Assembly (NCBI RefSeq): GCF_001913155.1
Contig: NZ_CP018760.1
Span: 2,604,001 to 2,668,000, forward strand
Direction: 5' to 3'
Length of the DNA stretch: 64,000 bases
Origin: Maribacter hydrothermalis
Lineage (GTDB): Bacteria > Bacteroidota > Bacteroidia > Flavobacteriales > Flavobacteriaceae
In this document: positions 38,152 through 47,689 of the stretch, in pieces
Numbering within the stretch: the stretch's first letter is position 1
Layout of the letters: every line of letters begins with the position of its first letter
Notes under the pieces: generated by a model
The model's input: only the letters and a program-made list of their open reading frames with translations
Told to the model about the DNA's origin: nothing
The model's database searches: none
Translations under genes and position numbers: made by a program

Positions 38152-39300
38152 ATGAACAAATTTGTAAAATATACATTAATAGGCCTAGTAGTTCTTGGGG
38201 CTTTGTGGGCTGCAGTATTTTTTATCAAAAGCAACAGTAAATCATCAATTACCTATGAGACTTCTAGTCCCTTTATTTCAAGTATTGAGAAGAAAACAGT
38301 CGCAACTGGTAAGTTAATACCAGAAGATGAAATTGAGATTAAACCGCAAATTTCAGGAATTATTGAAAAAGTTTACTTGGAAGAAGGCGTAGAAGTTAAA
38401 GCAGGGGATTTAATAGCTGTAATAAAAGTTGTTCCAAATGAGCAATCTTTAAACCAAGCAAAGGGTAGAGTAAATAGTGCTAATATTTCTTTAAGTAATA
38501 TTAAAATTGAATATGATAGAAATAAAACCCTTTTTGACAAAGGGGTTATTTCTAGTCAAAATTTCAATGATTTAAAGTTGCGATATGATCAAGCTCAACA
38601 AGAACTGCAAAATGCACAAGCAGATTATCAGATAATTAGAGTAGGATCAACAGGTGGTTCTTCTAGCGCCAATACAAATATACGTGCTACCGTTAATGGT
38701 ACTATTCTTGAAATTCCTGTAGAAGAAGGTGATCAAGTTATTCAAAGTAATAATTTTAACGATGGTACTACAATTGCTACAATTGCGGATTTGAGTAAAA
38801 TGATATTTGAAGGAAAAGTTGATGAGGGCGAAGTAGGAAAATTAAAAGTAGGCGCACCGCTTAAAATAAACTTAGGCGCGGTTGAAGGAAAAGAACTGAA
38901 TGCAAAACTACGTTTTATAGCACCAAAAGGTATAGAAGAGACTGGTGCGGTACAATTTAAGATTGAAGGTGATGTAGAGAATACCGATGATATTTTTATA
39001 AGAGCAGGCTATAGTGCAAATGCATCTTTAGTATTAGAAAAGAAAGATAGTGTACTTGTTATTCCTGAAGCATTGTTACAATTTGATAGACAAACAGATA
39101 AGCCTTATGTGGAAGTTGCTATTGGATCTGTTGAGGAACAAAAGTTTGAACGTAAGGATATTGAAATAGGAATTTCCGACGGAATTAATGTGGAAATTAT
39201 TTCTGGCTTAACCAAAGAGGATAAGGTGAAACAATGGAACAAAACCGAGCCTGTTAAAAAAGGAGAAGAGGAAGGTGCTGAAGAAGAATCTGTAGAGTAA
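38152..39300 (+). CDS. Periplasmic adaptor (MacA/HlyD-like), module 2
   Basis: Membrane fusion protein of 382 residues with the same domain order as the adaptor at 33712: anchor helix (about 7-25), lipoyl half with KPQISGIIEKVYLEEGVEVK, coiled-coil hairpin, second lipoyl half IRATVNGTILEIPVEEGDQV, beta-barrel with MIFEGKVDEGEVGKL. It ends in an acidic tail (GEEEGAEEESVE) absent from the other copy. It lies between the second permease pair and the TolC gene. Confidence 0.92.
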   Translation: MNKFVKYTLIGLVVLGALWAAVFFIKSNSKSSITYETSSPFISSIEKKTVATGKLIPEDEIEIKPQISGIIEKVYLEEGVEVKAGDLIAVIKVVPNEQSLNQAKGRVNSANISLSNIKIEYDRNKTLFDKGVISSQNFNDLKLRYDQAQQELQNAQADYQIIRVGSTGGSSSANTNIRATVNGTILEIPVEEGDQVIQSNNFNDGTTIATIADLSKMIFEGKVDEGEVGKLKVGAPLKINLGAVEGKELNAKLRFIAPKGIEETGAVQFKIEGDVENTDDIFIRAGYSANASLVLEKKDSVLVIPEALLQFDRQTDKPYVEVAIGSVEEQKFERKDIEIGISDGINVEIISGLTKEDKVKQWNKTEPVKKGEEEGAEEESVE

Positions 39301-39336
39301 AGAGTCAATCAAAATAGAAATCAAAACAATCAAAAA

Positions 39337-40695
39337 ATGAAATTTAAAATAACCGTCTTTACGTTTTTGTTAGGCATGGTAGTAACCATGGCACAGCAAA
39401 AGAAATGGACATTAGAAGAATGTGTAACTTATGCGGTTGAAAATAACCTTACCGTTGAACAGTTTGAGTTAGATTTAGAGAATGCAAAAATAGATGAGTC
39501 TGATGCTTTGGGTGACATGTTGCCAACTTTAAATGCATCGTCAACGGCATCTAAAAATGTGGGGTTTACAATCGTTAGTACCTCCAATCAACCTGTGGCA
39601 GGTAACCAATCAACAGTAAGTGTTAGTGGAAATATAAGTTCTAATATTACTCTTTACAATGGCTTAAGAACCTTTAAGCAATTACAAAGGGCAAAATTGA
39701 ATGCTATTAGTAATCAATATAGGTTAGAAAATTTAAAAGATGATATTAAGTTAAGTGTAGCCAATGGTTATCTTCAAATACTATCAAATAAAGAAGCATT
39801 AGCAGTTTCAAGAGCTCAATATGCAATTACAGAACAAGATTTAAAAAGAACTAATGAGCTTGTTGAATCTGGTGTTGTGCCAAGAGGAGATTTACTGCAA
39901 ATTGAAGCAACCGCTGCGGGTCAAGAACAACAAATAGTTAATAATGAAAGCTTAGTTTTAATTTCAAGAATTAATCTTGCGCAATTATTGCAAATAACGG
40001 ATTATGATAATTTTGACATCGCTAATGAATCTTTTGAAATTCCACCTTCCGATATTTTAAATAATTCAGCTAAAACAATTTTTGAAAAAGCCTTAGAGTT
40101 TAGAAATGATATTAAGTTTTCGAAGTCTACAGTAGATTTGGCCGAGAAAGATTTAGAGATTGCAAAAGGTGCTTACGCTCCTACATTAAGTGGATTTTTT
40201 CAATACGGAGCAAGATATTCAGATGCTACGCAACCATTACCTGATGGTAACGGAGGGGTTTTTACCCCTGGTTTCATAGATCAACTATGGATTTTTGATG
40301 GTATTTCTTACGGAGCCCAATTAAATGTCCCTATTTTTAATGGCTGGAGTACCCGTAATAGTGTAAACCGTTCGCGTATAAACTTGGAAAAATCCAAACT
40401 TCAATTTGAACAAGATAAGTTAGATTTGGAAACAACAGTAAACCAGAGGTATGTTGATGTTACAACCTTTGCAAAAGCATATTACGCTGCGGAGAAAACA
40501 TTGGAAGCAAGAACTCTTGCTTACCAATATTCCAAAGAACGTTTTGATGTAGGTTTAATGAATGCATTTGATTTTAGTCAAGAACAATCCAGAGTTGATA
40601 ATGCCAAAGCAGATTTAATTCGTACCAAATATGATTATATCTTTAGATTAAAAATATTGGAATTCTATTTCGGTATACCTATATCGTTAGAATAA
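39337..40695 (+). CDS. TolC-family outer-membrane efflux channel
   Basis: Outer-membrane factor of 452 residues, with a signal peptide (about 1-19, ending TMAQ) and the internal two-fold repeat of long coiled helices and short strands typical of TolC/OprM. Features are the N-terminal KKWTLEECVTYAVENNLTVE, the outlet strand region GAQLNVPIFNGWSTRNSVN, and the late RFDVGLMNAFDFSQEQSRV. It completes the tripartite pump as the last gene of the locus; a terminator follows 22 bases after its stop. Confidence 0.94.
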   Translation: MKFKITVFTFLLGMVVTMAQQKKWTLEECVTYAVENNLTVEQFELDLENAKIDESDALGDMLPTLNASSTASKNVGFTIVSTSNQPVAGNQSTVSVSGNISSNITLYNGLRTFKQLQRAKLNAISNQYRLENLKDDIKLSVANGYLQILSNKEALAVSRAQYAITEQDLKRTNELVESGVVPRGDLLQIEATAAGQEQQIVNNESLVLISRINLAQLLQITDYDNFDIANESFEIPPSDILNNSAKTIFEKALEFRNDIKFSKSTVDLAEKDLEIAKGAYAPTLSGFFQYGARYSDATQPLPDGNGGVFTPGFIDQLWIFDGISYGAQLNVPIFNGWSTRNSVNRSRINLEKSKLQFEQDKLDLETTVNQRYVDVTTFAKAYYAAEKTLEARTLAYQYSKERFDVGLMNAFDFSQEQSRVDNAKADLIRTKYDYIFRLKILEFYFGIPISLE

Positions 40696-40717
40696 TATTT
40701 AATAAAATTAGTTTAAG

Positions 40718-40749
40718 GCCTGTAACATTTTAATGATTACAGGCTTTTT
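40718..40749 (+). terminator. Rho-independent terminator after TolC gene
   Basis: GCCTGTAA (40718-40725) pairs with TTACAGGC (40737-40744), with a T-run at 40745-40749. It ends the efflux operon only 18 bases before the tsaB -7 box. Confidence 0.88.
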
Positions 40750-40766
40750 CATTTTATAGTAAGTAA

Positions 40767-40774
40767 TACCTTTG
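40767..40774 (+). promoter_or_regulatory. -7 box immediately upstream of tsaB
   Basis: TACCTTTG matches the Bacteroidota -7 element and ends 4 bases before the tsaB ATG, predicting a leaderless or nearly leaderless mRNA. The -33 region falls in the terminator T-run and has no clear TTG. Confidence 0.5.
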
Positions 40775-40778
40775 CAAA

Positions 40779-41453
40779 ATGGGTATACTATTAAATTTAG
40801 AAACATCATCTACCAATTGTTCTGTTTGTGTGTCAAAAGGAGGAGAGATCTTGGCAATAAAAGAACTGAACTCCGCAAACTATTCCCATGCCGAGAAGCT
40901 GCATATTTTTATTGAAGATGTATTAATTGAAGCTTCTTTGAAAATAGAGGATTTAAAGGCGGTAGCTGTTAGTAAAGGCCCAGGTTCTTATACCGGACTT
41001 AGAATTGGCGTTTCTGCTGCAAAAGGGCTGTGTTATGCGTTAGGTATTCCTTTAATATCCATATCTACTTTGAAAAGTATGGCGTCACAAGTTACAATTA
41101 AGAAGGGAGAGGTGTCGATTCCAGTTTTAGATGCTAGACGTATGGAAGTATATTCAGCTGTATTTGATGAAAATCTTAAAGAAATTAGAGAAACGAAAGC
41201 TGAGCTAATAGATGAGAATTCTTTTAAAGAGTTTATCAACTCAAAACATGTTCATTTTTTAGGCAGTGGAGCTGAGAAAATTAGAGAATTGTTCCCTTTG
41301 GAAGCCATAACATATCATTGTGAAATAGTACCCTCTGCAAAAGAAATGGTACCAATTGCATGGAGCAAGTACCAGCAAAAAGATTTTGAAGATGTCGCTT
41401 ATTTTGAACCGTATTATTTGAAAGATTTTGTTTTACAGACAAAAAAGAAATAA
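40779..41453 (+). CDS. tsaB: tRNA threonylcarbamoyladenosine synthesis protein TsaB
   Basis: Partner of TsaD in making the t6A37 modification of ANN-decoding tRNAs. It has the ASKHA-fold front ILLNLETSSTNCSVCVS, the dimer segment YSHAEKLHIFIEDVL, and the hallmark VSKGPGSYTGLRIGVSAAKG (about 66-85). Length 224 is normal. TsaD and TsaE are not in the window. It has its own apparent promoter and is convergent with the minus-strand gene at 41468, 14 bases away. Confidence 0.95.
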   Translation: MGILLNLETSSTNCSVCVSKGGEILAIKELNSANYSHAEKLHIFIEDVLIEASLKIEDLKAVAVSKGPGSYTGLRIGVSAAKGLCYALGIPLISISTLKSMASQVTIKKGEVSIPVLDARRMEVYSAVFDENLKEIRETKAELIDENSFKEFINSKHVHFLGSGAEKIRELFPLEAITYHCEIVPSAKEMVPIAWSKYQQKDFEDVAYFEPYYLKDFVLQTKKK

Positions 41454-41467
41454 AATTCTATTATGAT

Positions 41468-42157
41468 TTATAACATGCCTTCATCTTTATTTAAGGTGTT
41501 ATAATATTCAACCAGCTTAATGATGTCGTGTTTAGAGCGCATATTCAAATCATTATCTTTTATATATTTATTTAAAAGTTTAGAATGATTTGACAAAAAG
41601 CCTAAAACTTTTTTCTTGGTCAATTTTATTTCCGTAGCAGGTTTATCACCGTTTTGCATATAATACGTGGAAATATCCAGATACTGGGCAGGACTAAATG
41701 TATCATAACCGTTCTCGGGGTTTTCTGCTTGAACAAATTTTTTCTTAGGTTTTACTAAAAGTCGTGTATAGCCTTCATTTAAAGGATTAAAATAGCCTTC
41801 TTTAACACTACCTGCAAATTCATATTCCCTTACCATATAAGTTATGTTGTCAATTACAGCTACTATGTTATTTCGTCTTAATAAAGTTCGCACGTTATTA
41901 TTTTCATTCAATATTTCAATAACATCATGGTAAGCATCATATCTCATTAAGACATCACTTACATTTTTATCGTTTATTATGGTCTGCCCTTTTTTAAATA
42001 TTTCATCGACATAAGGAGAACCTTCGATGTCTACTTCCCTGAAAGATATACCTGCTTGCGCCGGCGTAATTACCCCACTGCTGCTACCAATACCTTGCAC
42101 AGTTTGAGAATATGCGGTATAAGTCAGTAAGAATAGTACTAATATAAGATTCTTCAT
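41468..42157 (-). CDS. Secreted protein of unknown function
   Basis: I do not recognise this family. It has 229 residues with a clear signal peptide (about 1-17, ending AYSQ) and no further membrane helix, so it is probably periplasmic or surface-exposed. After it comes a glycine/serine segment, then a mixed alpha/beta domain with a strand-rich centre (NIVAVIDNITYMVREYEF) and a lysine-rich helical C-terminus (KLTKKKVLGFLSNHSKLLNKYI). No cysteine, no lipobox, and no sorting domain are visible. It is transcribed alone: a terminator for the upstream mscS gene lies between them and about 200 bases of mostly unstructured sequence precede it. Confidence 0.8.
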   Translation of the reverse strand: MKNLILVLFLLTYTAYSQTVQGIGSSSGVITPAQAGISFREVDIEGSPYVDEIFKKGQTIINDKNVSDVLMRYDAYHDVIEILNENNNVRTLLRRNNIVAVIDNITYMVREYEFAGSVKEGYFNPLNEGYTRLLVKPKKKFVQAENPENGYDTFSPAQYLDISTYYMQNGDKPATEIKLTKKKVLGFLSNHSKLLNKYIKDNDLNMRSKHDIIKLVEYYNTLNKDEGML

Positions 42158-42313
42158 AAGTTGAAATTTTACTCGATAAGCGAGATTTACATGTTCCCAC
42201 GCTTGCGTCGAAATCTTAATTAAATTTTCAATTCAATTCCTCGTGGGCTTAGCGCTAGGTTGCTTACTTAAATTAATAAAAAATATTCTGATTATCAATT
42301 TATTACACAAAAA

Positions 42314-42337
42314 AATCCCCTAATATATTAGAGGATT
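42314..42337 (-). terminator. Terminator of the MscS gene
   Basis: An inverted repeat with one mismatch (AATCC..CTAAT arms) followed on the minus strand by seven T. It lies 21 bases beyond the mscS stop codon. Confidence 0.82.
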
Positions 42338-42358
42338 CAATACAACTTTTAAATAATG

Positions 42359-43183
42359 CTAATTTTTCATTTGTGTAACCACACGCTGGGGAAATGGTAT
42401 TTCAATGCCTGCATTATCAAATCGGTATTTTATTTCTTCTAATACATAAAAATGTGCCGCCCAAAAATCTGAATTATTGGCCCAAAAACGCAAGGTTAAG
42501 TTTACAGAACTATCACCTAGCTCACCAACGTAAACTTCAGGTGCAGGTGCTTTAAGTATTGTTTCCTTTTCGTTGCAAATGGACAAAAGAATTTCTTTAG
42601 CCTCTTTTATGTTAGAACTATATCCAATACCCACATCTATTTTATCTCTTCTTGTATCTTGCGCATTATAATTGGTAATGGTATTGTTCGATAATTGACC
42701 ATTTGGTATAATTGCTATTTGGTTGCCGAATGTGCTTACTTTGGTAGTGAAAATCGAAATTTCTTTCACCGTTCCATCTACACCTTGGGCAGATATAAAA
42801 TCTCCTATTTTAAAAGGTTTAAATAACAAGATCAAAACTCCGCCAGCAAAGTTTGCCAGTGATCCTTGCAGTGCTAGACCAATGGCTAAACCTGCGGAAG
42901 CAAGCACAGCAACTAAGGAGGTTGTTTGTACTCCTAACTGGGTAATAACGAGAACAAATAAAATTATTTTTAAAGCTATACTAATGAAGCTTTGAAGAAA
43001 TGTTTCCAAGGCTAAATCGTAGTCTTTTTTTATGAAGAACTTACGTATCATTCTGTTTATGAATCGTATGAGGTAAGTACCGGCAATTAAAAGAAATATT
43101 GCCCATAACAAGTTGGGGAGAACGCCCCATATCCATGTTATTGCATTATCCGCATGTTCTTGTAGATTCATTATTTTCTCCAT
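42359..43183 (-). CDS. Small-conductance mechanosensitive channel (MscS family)
   Basis: Pressure-release channel of the inner membrane, 274 residues, close to E. coli MscS. Three helices (about 16-37, 57-80, 85-110) are followed by the pore-lining signature GLALQGSLANFAGGVLILLF (about 104-123) and KPFKIGDFI, then the beta domain and the mixed C-terminal vestibule ending in PFPQRVVTQM. It ends at its own terminator. The start MEKIMNLQ could also be the second Met five codons in. Confidence 0.94.
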   Translation of the reverse strand: MEKIMNLQEHADNAITWIWGVLPNLLWAIFLLIAGTYLIRFINRMIRKFFIKKDYDLALETFLQSFISIALKIILFVLVITQLGVQTTSLVAVLASAGLAIGLALQGSLANFAGGVLILLFKPFKIGDFISAQGVDGTVKEISIFTTKVSTFGNQIAIIPNGQLSNNTITNYNAQDTRRDKIDVGIGYSSNIKEAKEILLSICNEKETILKAPAPEVYVGELGDSSVNLTLRFWANNSDFWAAHFYVLEEIKYRFDNAGIEIPFPQRVVTQMKN

Positions 43184-43235
43184 AGTTTTTTTGTTTAATG
43201 TTTTACCCGGGATTTTTAATTCTAGGATTGAAATT

Positions 43236-45287
43236 TTAAAACTCTGAATTAATTAACTTAAGAGCGGTGTTTGGATCTTCAACAGGCATTTGACAAGTTC
43301 CATGTTTGCATACATAAATTAAGGTCTTATTCTTAACGTACCTATTCATTAACAAGGGTAATTCGCTAATTTCAGAGTTGGAAGCTGCAAAGATAACATT
43401 TGGCAGGTAGTTCTTTTGTAAGGTTTGGCAAATGAGCTTAAAATTATCACCTATTGAGACAACTTCATAGTATTCCTGACTCATTAGAAGTGATAGATGA
43501 AGCCAATTTGCATGATTTTGGGGATTTTCTAAAATAGATGAGTTCATGGTTTTCATCATTTGATGAAGACGAATTTCAAAATGATTTTCTGGAAAATATT
43601 TTGACAGCTTATGAAGATTGTGTGCCATTATAGAATTCGAAGACGGAATTACATTATCTGCAACTTCTAATGTTTTTCTAATAAGATGGTCATTATGATT
43701 GGGTGTGAAAAAGAAAAGTCCGGTATCGGTATCTGAGAAATTTTTAATTACATATTCTGTTAATTGCAAACTTTGATTAAGCCATTTCTCATCAAAAGAA
43801 ACTTCATAAAGCTCCAAGAAGGCATTAATAACTGATGCGTAGTCTTCCAGAAAGCCCTCAATAGTACTTTTTCCATTTTTATGATTACGGTATAAGCCAC
43901 CATCTTTGGTCATCATATTGTTTAGAATAAAATGGGCATTTTTTAATGCTAAATCTAAATAAGTTTCATTTTCTAAATATCTATAAGCTTCAGTAAGTCC
44001 CTTTAAGGCTAAACCATTCCAAGAAGTTAGAATCTTGTCATCTAATCTAGGTCTGTTTCTTTTTTCCCTCTCCGCTTTTAATTTAATTAAGCAATTATTA
44101 ATAGTTTGTTTTAGAATCGCTTCGCTTATAGAATGTTTTTTAGCAATTTCAATTGCTTCATGGTCTCTTATCAATACATAATTATTTTCTTCCCAAAAAC
44201 CATAGGAGTTTATATTGAAATAATCTGCGAATATTAAATAATCATCCTTTAATATCTCTATTAGCTCATGTTTCTGCCAAACATAAAAAGCGCCTTCTTC
44301 TAAATGGTTATTTGCGTTTAAGCTATCTGCATCTAAGGAAGAATAAAGTCCGTTGCTTTTATCTAGTAGTTCCTCTTCAAGAAAAGAAATGCACTTTTCT
44401 GCAACATTTTTGTAGAGTATATTTTTGGTAGCAGCGTATGCATTGGCATAAAGACTAATAAGCAGTCCGTTATCATAAAGCATTTTTTCAAAATGTGGTA
44501 CATGCCATTTCGTATCTACAGAATATCTAGAAAAGCCACCACCTACATGGTCAAATATGCCTCCCCAAGCCATCCTGGTTAAGGTCGTGTTTACGTATTC
44601 ATTTATTCTTGTGTCTTTCTGAACATACCCATAATGAAGTAGAAAATTAAGATTTACGGGCATCATAAATTTAGGTGCTCGTTTGTACCCACCTAAAAAT
44701 GTGTCAAAAAAGTTAGACCAATCTGCAACCATTTTATCTATTTCGATTTTCTGAATTAGATTTTGGCTTTCACCAATAGAAATTGAATTTATTTCTGTTA
44801 AACCCTGCGCCATATTATTTGCATAGTCTATAATTTTATTAGGGTCTTTTACATAAAGTTGTTGAAGCTGATTTAATACTTGTATCCATTCTTGTTTTTT
44901 AACAAATGTGGCACCCCAAAATGGTTTGCCATTAGGAAGAGCAAGTATGTTTAACGGCCAACCTCCACTACCAGTCATCATTTGCAAGGCATCCATATAA
45001 ATATGGTCAATATCCGGTCTTTCTTCACGGTCGATTTTAATGTTTATAAAGTTACTGTTCATCACTTTCGCAACTTCTTCATCTTCAAAACATTCATGCT
45101 CCATAACATGGCACCAATGACAGGCGGCGTAACCAATACTAATTAAAATTAGTTTCTGCTCTTCTTTTGCTTGTTGTAAAACTTCATCATTCCAAGCAAC
45201 CCAATTTACAGGGTTATGGGCATGTTGAAGAAGGTATGGGCTACTTTCTTCAATTAGTTTATTGGTGTATTTTGGAGATTCAGCCAT
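43236..45287 (-). CDS. DUF255/SSP411-like protein with N-terminal thioredoxin domain
   Basis: Large cytosolic protein of 683 residues of the YyaL/SSP411 (spermatogenesis-associated protein 20) family. The N-terminal thioredoxin-like domain (about 1-170) has the active-site motif C56-HW-C59 in [16 protein letters not shown], and the typical start [23 protein letters not shown] segment (here [20 protein letters not shown]). The rest is an (alpha/alpha)6-barrel, as in N-acyl-glucosamine epimerases, with [25 protein letters not shown]. Its biochemical function is not established. It has no signal peptide and lies between dodecin and mscS, downstream of a terminator. Confidence 0.93.
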   Translation of the reverse strand: MAESPKYTNKLIEESSPYLLQHAHNPVNWVAWNDEVLQQAKEEQKLILISIGYAACHWCHVMEHECFEDEEVAKVMNSNFINIKIDREERPDIDHIYMDALQMMTGSGGWPLNILALPNGKPFWGATFVKKQEWIQVLNQLQQLYVKDPNKIIDYANNMAQGLTEINSISIGESQNLIQKIEIDKMVADWSNFFDTFLGGYKRAPKFMMPVNLNFLLHYGYVQKDTRINEYVNTTLTRMAWGGIFDHVGGGFSRYSVDTKWHVPHFEKMLYDNGLLISLYANAYAATKNILYKNVAEKCISFLEEELLDKSNGLYSSLDADSLNANNHLEEGAFYVWQKHELIEILKDDYLIFADYFNINSYGFWEENNYVLIRDHEAIEIAKKHSISEAILKQTINNCLIKLKAEREKRNRPRLDDKILTSWNGLALKGLTEAYRYLENETYLDLALKNAHFILNNMMTKDGGLYRNHKNGKSTIEGFLEDYASVINAFLELYEVSFDEKWLNQSLQLTEYVIKNFSDTDTGLFFFTPNHNDHLIRKTLEVADNVIPSSNSIMAHNLHKLSKYFPENHFEIRLHQMMKTMNSSILENPQNHANWLHLSLLMSQEYYEVVSIGDNFKLICQTLQKNYLPNVIFAASNSEISELPLLMNRYVKNKTLIYVCKHGTCQMPVEDPNTALKLINSEF

Positions 45288-45312
45288 GAGGATGATTTTA
45301 ATTTATGGACAA

Positions 45313-45336
45313 AAAAAAGCGCCAATTGGCGCTTTT
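45313..45336 (-). terminator. Terminator after the dodecin gene
   Basis: AAAAGCGCC (45315-45323) pairs with GGCGCTTTT (45328-45336); on the minus strand it is followed by eight T. It lies 20 bases beyond the dodecin stop. Confidence 0.88.
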
Positions 45337-45355
45337 AAAATTATATTAATTTTAG

Positions 45356-45556
45356 TTATTTCACCTCGAATGTGATTTTAACATTAACTCTGTAATTTTT
45401 TATTTTACCATCTTCAACGGTAGCACTTTGCTCGTTGATGTAAACCGATTTAATGTTCTTTACAGACTTAGATGCTTCTGCAACCGCTTTTTTTGCTGCA
45501 TCTTCCCAGCCATTGTCTGAATTTGCTAATATTTCAATTACTTTTAAAACTGCCAT
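45356..45556 (-). CDS. Dodecin (flavin-binding storage protein)
   Basis: Sixty-six-residue protein of the dodecin family, which assembles into dodecamers that bind flavin dimers. The family pattern is complete: front VLKVIEILANSDNGWEDAAK, the helix AVAEASKSVKNIKSV, and the strands YINEQSATVEDGKIKNYRVN and KITFEVK. The tryptophan in NGWEDAA is the flavin-stacking residue. It is transcribed with its own terminator and about 70 bases from the NifU-like gene upstream. Confidence 0.93.
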   Translation of the reverse strand: MAVLKVIEILANSDNGWEDAAKKAVAEASKSVKNIKSVYINEQSATVEDGKIKNYRVNVKITFEVK

Positions 45557-45627
45557 AATTAATGATTTTTAGATTCCTTCTAAGATACAAAATTTGAAAG
45601 GAATGTTTGGTTCATTTCAAACAATAA

Positions 45628-46539
45628 TTAACCGTTTAAGGCTACTACTTCATTTACTTTATCTCCCATCATATTTTTAAGCATGGTTTCAATACCATTT
45701 TTTAAAGTGAAGGTAGAAGACGGACATCCGCTACATGCACCTTGTAAAATTACATTTACAGTTTTGCTCTCTTTATCATATGATTTAAACATGATGTTAC
45801 CACCATCACTGGCTACAGCAGGTTTTACATATTCTTCTAATATGTCAACAATTTCTTGTGAAGTTTCATCTAATGCAATTTTATTTTCTGCAGAAACTGT
45901 TTCAGAAACTTGAGCTTCCGTATGCAAAGACTTAGCATTGTCAGCAACAATTTCTTTACCATCGGCAATAAAATTCCTAATTACGTCTCTTAATTCAATA
46001 CTGATATCTTCCCATTCGGCCACTTCGTATTTAGATACCGAAACATAATTCTCATCAATAAATACTTGCTTTACAAATGGAAATTGAAATAAGGCAGTTG
46101 CCAATTTGGAATCTCTAGCTTCATCTATATTTTTAAATTCGAAGGCAGAACCAACAATTTTTTTACTGGCCACAAATTTCATGGTAGAAGGATTAGGTGT
46201 AACTTCTGCATAAACCGTTACAGGAATTGGTTTGTCCATATCCTCTTCGATCACAATAGGCTCACCAGCGTTTAAATATTCTACCAATTGCTGTGCAACT
46301 TCATCTTTCACATCTTCCCATTGAACTATGTCATATCGTTCAAGTCCAATGAAATCACCAGATATATATACCGTTTTAATAAAAGGTAGGTAAAATAATT
46401 GCTGGGCTAATGGGGAATTTTTAGCTTCATCAATATTTTTATACTCGTAATTTTTGCGTTGAACTAAGAGATGATTAGTTTCGAACTTTAATATATTGGG
46501 GTTATTGGTCTTAACGACCGTAATAGAATACTCTTTCAT
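45628..46539 (-). CDS. NifU-like iron-sulfur scaffold with duplicated N-terminal domain
   Basis: Iron-sulfur cluster carrier of 303 residues. The C-terminal NifU domain (about 220-303) has the cluster-binding C269-SG-C272-P motif. Ahead of it are two related Nfu N-terminal domains: residues about 5-100 (with FKNIDEA-like EYKNIDEAKNSPLAQQLF) and about 107-205 (FEFKNIDEARDSKLATALF). Nfu proteins usually have one such domain, and double-Nfu_N forms are characteristic of Bacteroidota. Divergent from the PorP/SprF gene at 46663. Confidence 0.93.
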   Translation of the reverse strand: MKEYSITVVKTNNPNILKFETNHLLVQRKNYEYKNIDEAKNSPLAQQLFYLPFIKTVYISGDFIGLERYDIVQWEDVKDEVAQQLVEYLNAGEPIVIEEDMDKPIPVTVYAEVTPNPSTMKFVASKKIVGSAFEFKNIDEARDSKLATALFQFPFVKQVFIDENYVSVSKYEVAEWEDISIELRDVIRNFIADGKEIVADNAKSLHTEAQVSETVSAENKIALDETSQEIVDILEEYVKPAVASDGGNIMFKSYDKESKTVNVILQGACSGCPSSTFTLKNGIETMLKNMMGDKVNEVVALNG

Positions 46540-46662
46540 TTTTTAAATAATTTATGCAAAAATACAAAGGAAATCTTAGTTTAGCTGTACATAATAATGT
46601 TATGGTTAACCCGTTATACACTTTATAATATCGAAACTAAACCTTAGTTTTAAAGTCCCAAG

Positions 46663-47685
46663 ATGAAATATAACTTTTTACTGATACTAGTTTTACTTTT
46701 GGTAGGTTCTAAATCTACGGCCCAAGAGGGTATTCCTGTTTATTTTGATTACTTATCTGATAATTATTATTTGGTTTTCCCTTCTATGGCGGGGATTAGT
46801 GAAGGAGGTAAGATTAGGGCTACCGCAAGAAAACAGTGGTTTGATGTTGACGATGCCCCAAGTTTGCAAACCATTAACGCACATTTTCGATTGGGAGATT
46901 CGCCAAGTGGTATTGGTGCAATTGTCTTTAACGATGCTAATGGTTACCACTCACAAACAGGTTTAAAATTAACCTATGCACATCATTTAAGAATGGGTAG
47001 TAATGATGTTAGGGTGTTAAATCAATTGTCTTTTGGTTTAAGTGCTACTATTTTACAAAGTAGTTTAGATGAAACAGAATTTAGGTCTGTGACACCTGAT
47101 CCAGCAGTTGCAGGTATTAAATTAAGCGCATCTTATACTAATGTGGATATTGGTCTTTCGTATAATTTTCAAGAATTCTACACACATTTTGCAGTGACTA
47201 ATGCGTTAACTGGTAGTAAAAGAAATGTTTATTATAGAGATAGGCAAGATAACCCAGATCAATTAGTTATTGATAATATTAGAAGATTTTTAGTTTCTGC
47301 TGGGTATGTATTTGGCAGAAACGAATGGCAAGTAGAACCTTCTGTACTTTTTCAATTAACAGAATTTACCAAGGAGAAAACCATGGATGTTAATGCTAAA
47401 GTATACAGAGATGTCGATTTTGGACGTATTTGGGGTGGACTTTCATATAGGAGAAGTTTTGACGGTGCCCAATTTCAAAACAACGGTAGTTTTGGAGAAC
47501 AGCGTTTACAATTAATTACCCCCATTGTCGGAGCGAACATTAATAATTTTATGGTATCTTACAACTATTCATATCAAATGGGTGATATTCGTTTCGATAA
47601 CGGAGGTTTTCATCAAATTACCTTGGGTTACGATTTTGGACAAACGGAACGTAAATACGATTGTTACTGCCCTGCAGCTAACTAA
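46663..47685 (+). CDS. PorP/SprF family outer-membrane protein (T9SS-associated)
   Basis: Predicted outer-membrane barrel of 340 residues with a signal peptide (about 1-20, ending STAQ). Sequence features such as GIPVYFDYLSDNYYLVFPSMAGISEGGKI and FRLGDSPSGIGAIVFNDANGYHSQTG are typical of PorP/SprF proteins, which partner with particular type B T9SS cargos and anchor them at the surface. Unlike the copy at 58572, no large adhesin is adjacent here. The protein ends in a cysteine-containing tail (KYDCYCPAAN), an unusual place for a barrel protein to carry CxC. A bidirectional hairpin separates it from the convergent VWA gene. Confidence 0.88.
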   Translation: MKYNFLLILVLLLVGSKSTAQEGIPVYFDYLSDNYYLVFPSMAGISEGGKIRATARKQWFDVDDAPSLQTINAHFRLGDSPSGIGAIVFNDANGYHSQTGLKLTYAHHLRMGSNDVRVLNQLSFGLSATILQSSLDETEFRSVTPDPAVAGIKLSASYTNVDIGLSYNFQEFYTHFAVTNALTGSKRNVYYRDRQDNPDQLVIDNIRRFLVSAGYVFGRNEWQVEPSVLFQLTEFTKEKTMDVNAKVYRDVDFGRIWGGLSYRRSFDGAQFQNNGSFGEQRLQLITPIVGANINNFMVSYNYSYQMGDIRFDNGGFHQITLGYDFGQTERKYDCYCPAAN

Positions 47686-47689
47686 TATA

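Noticed and set aside
42158-42358. Short inverted repeats (CTCG/CGAG, CCCACG/CGTGGG) in the gap upstream of the unknown secreted protein
   Set aside because: Stems are short or far apart with no T-tail or conserved context; only the mscS terminator at 42314-42337 is convincing.
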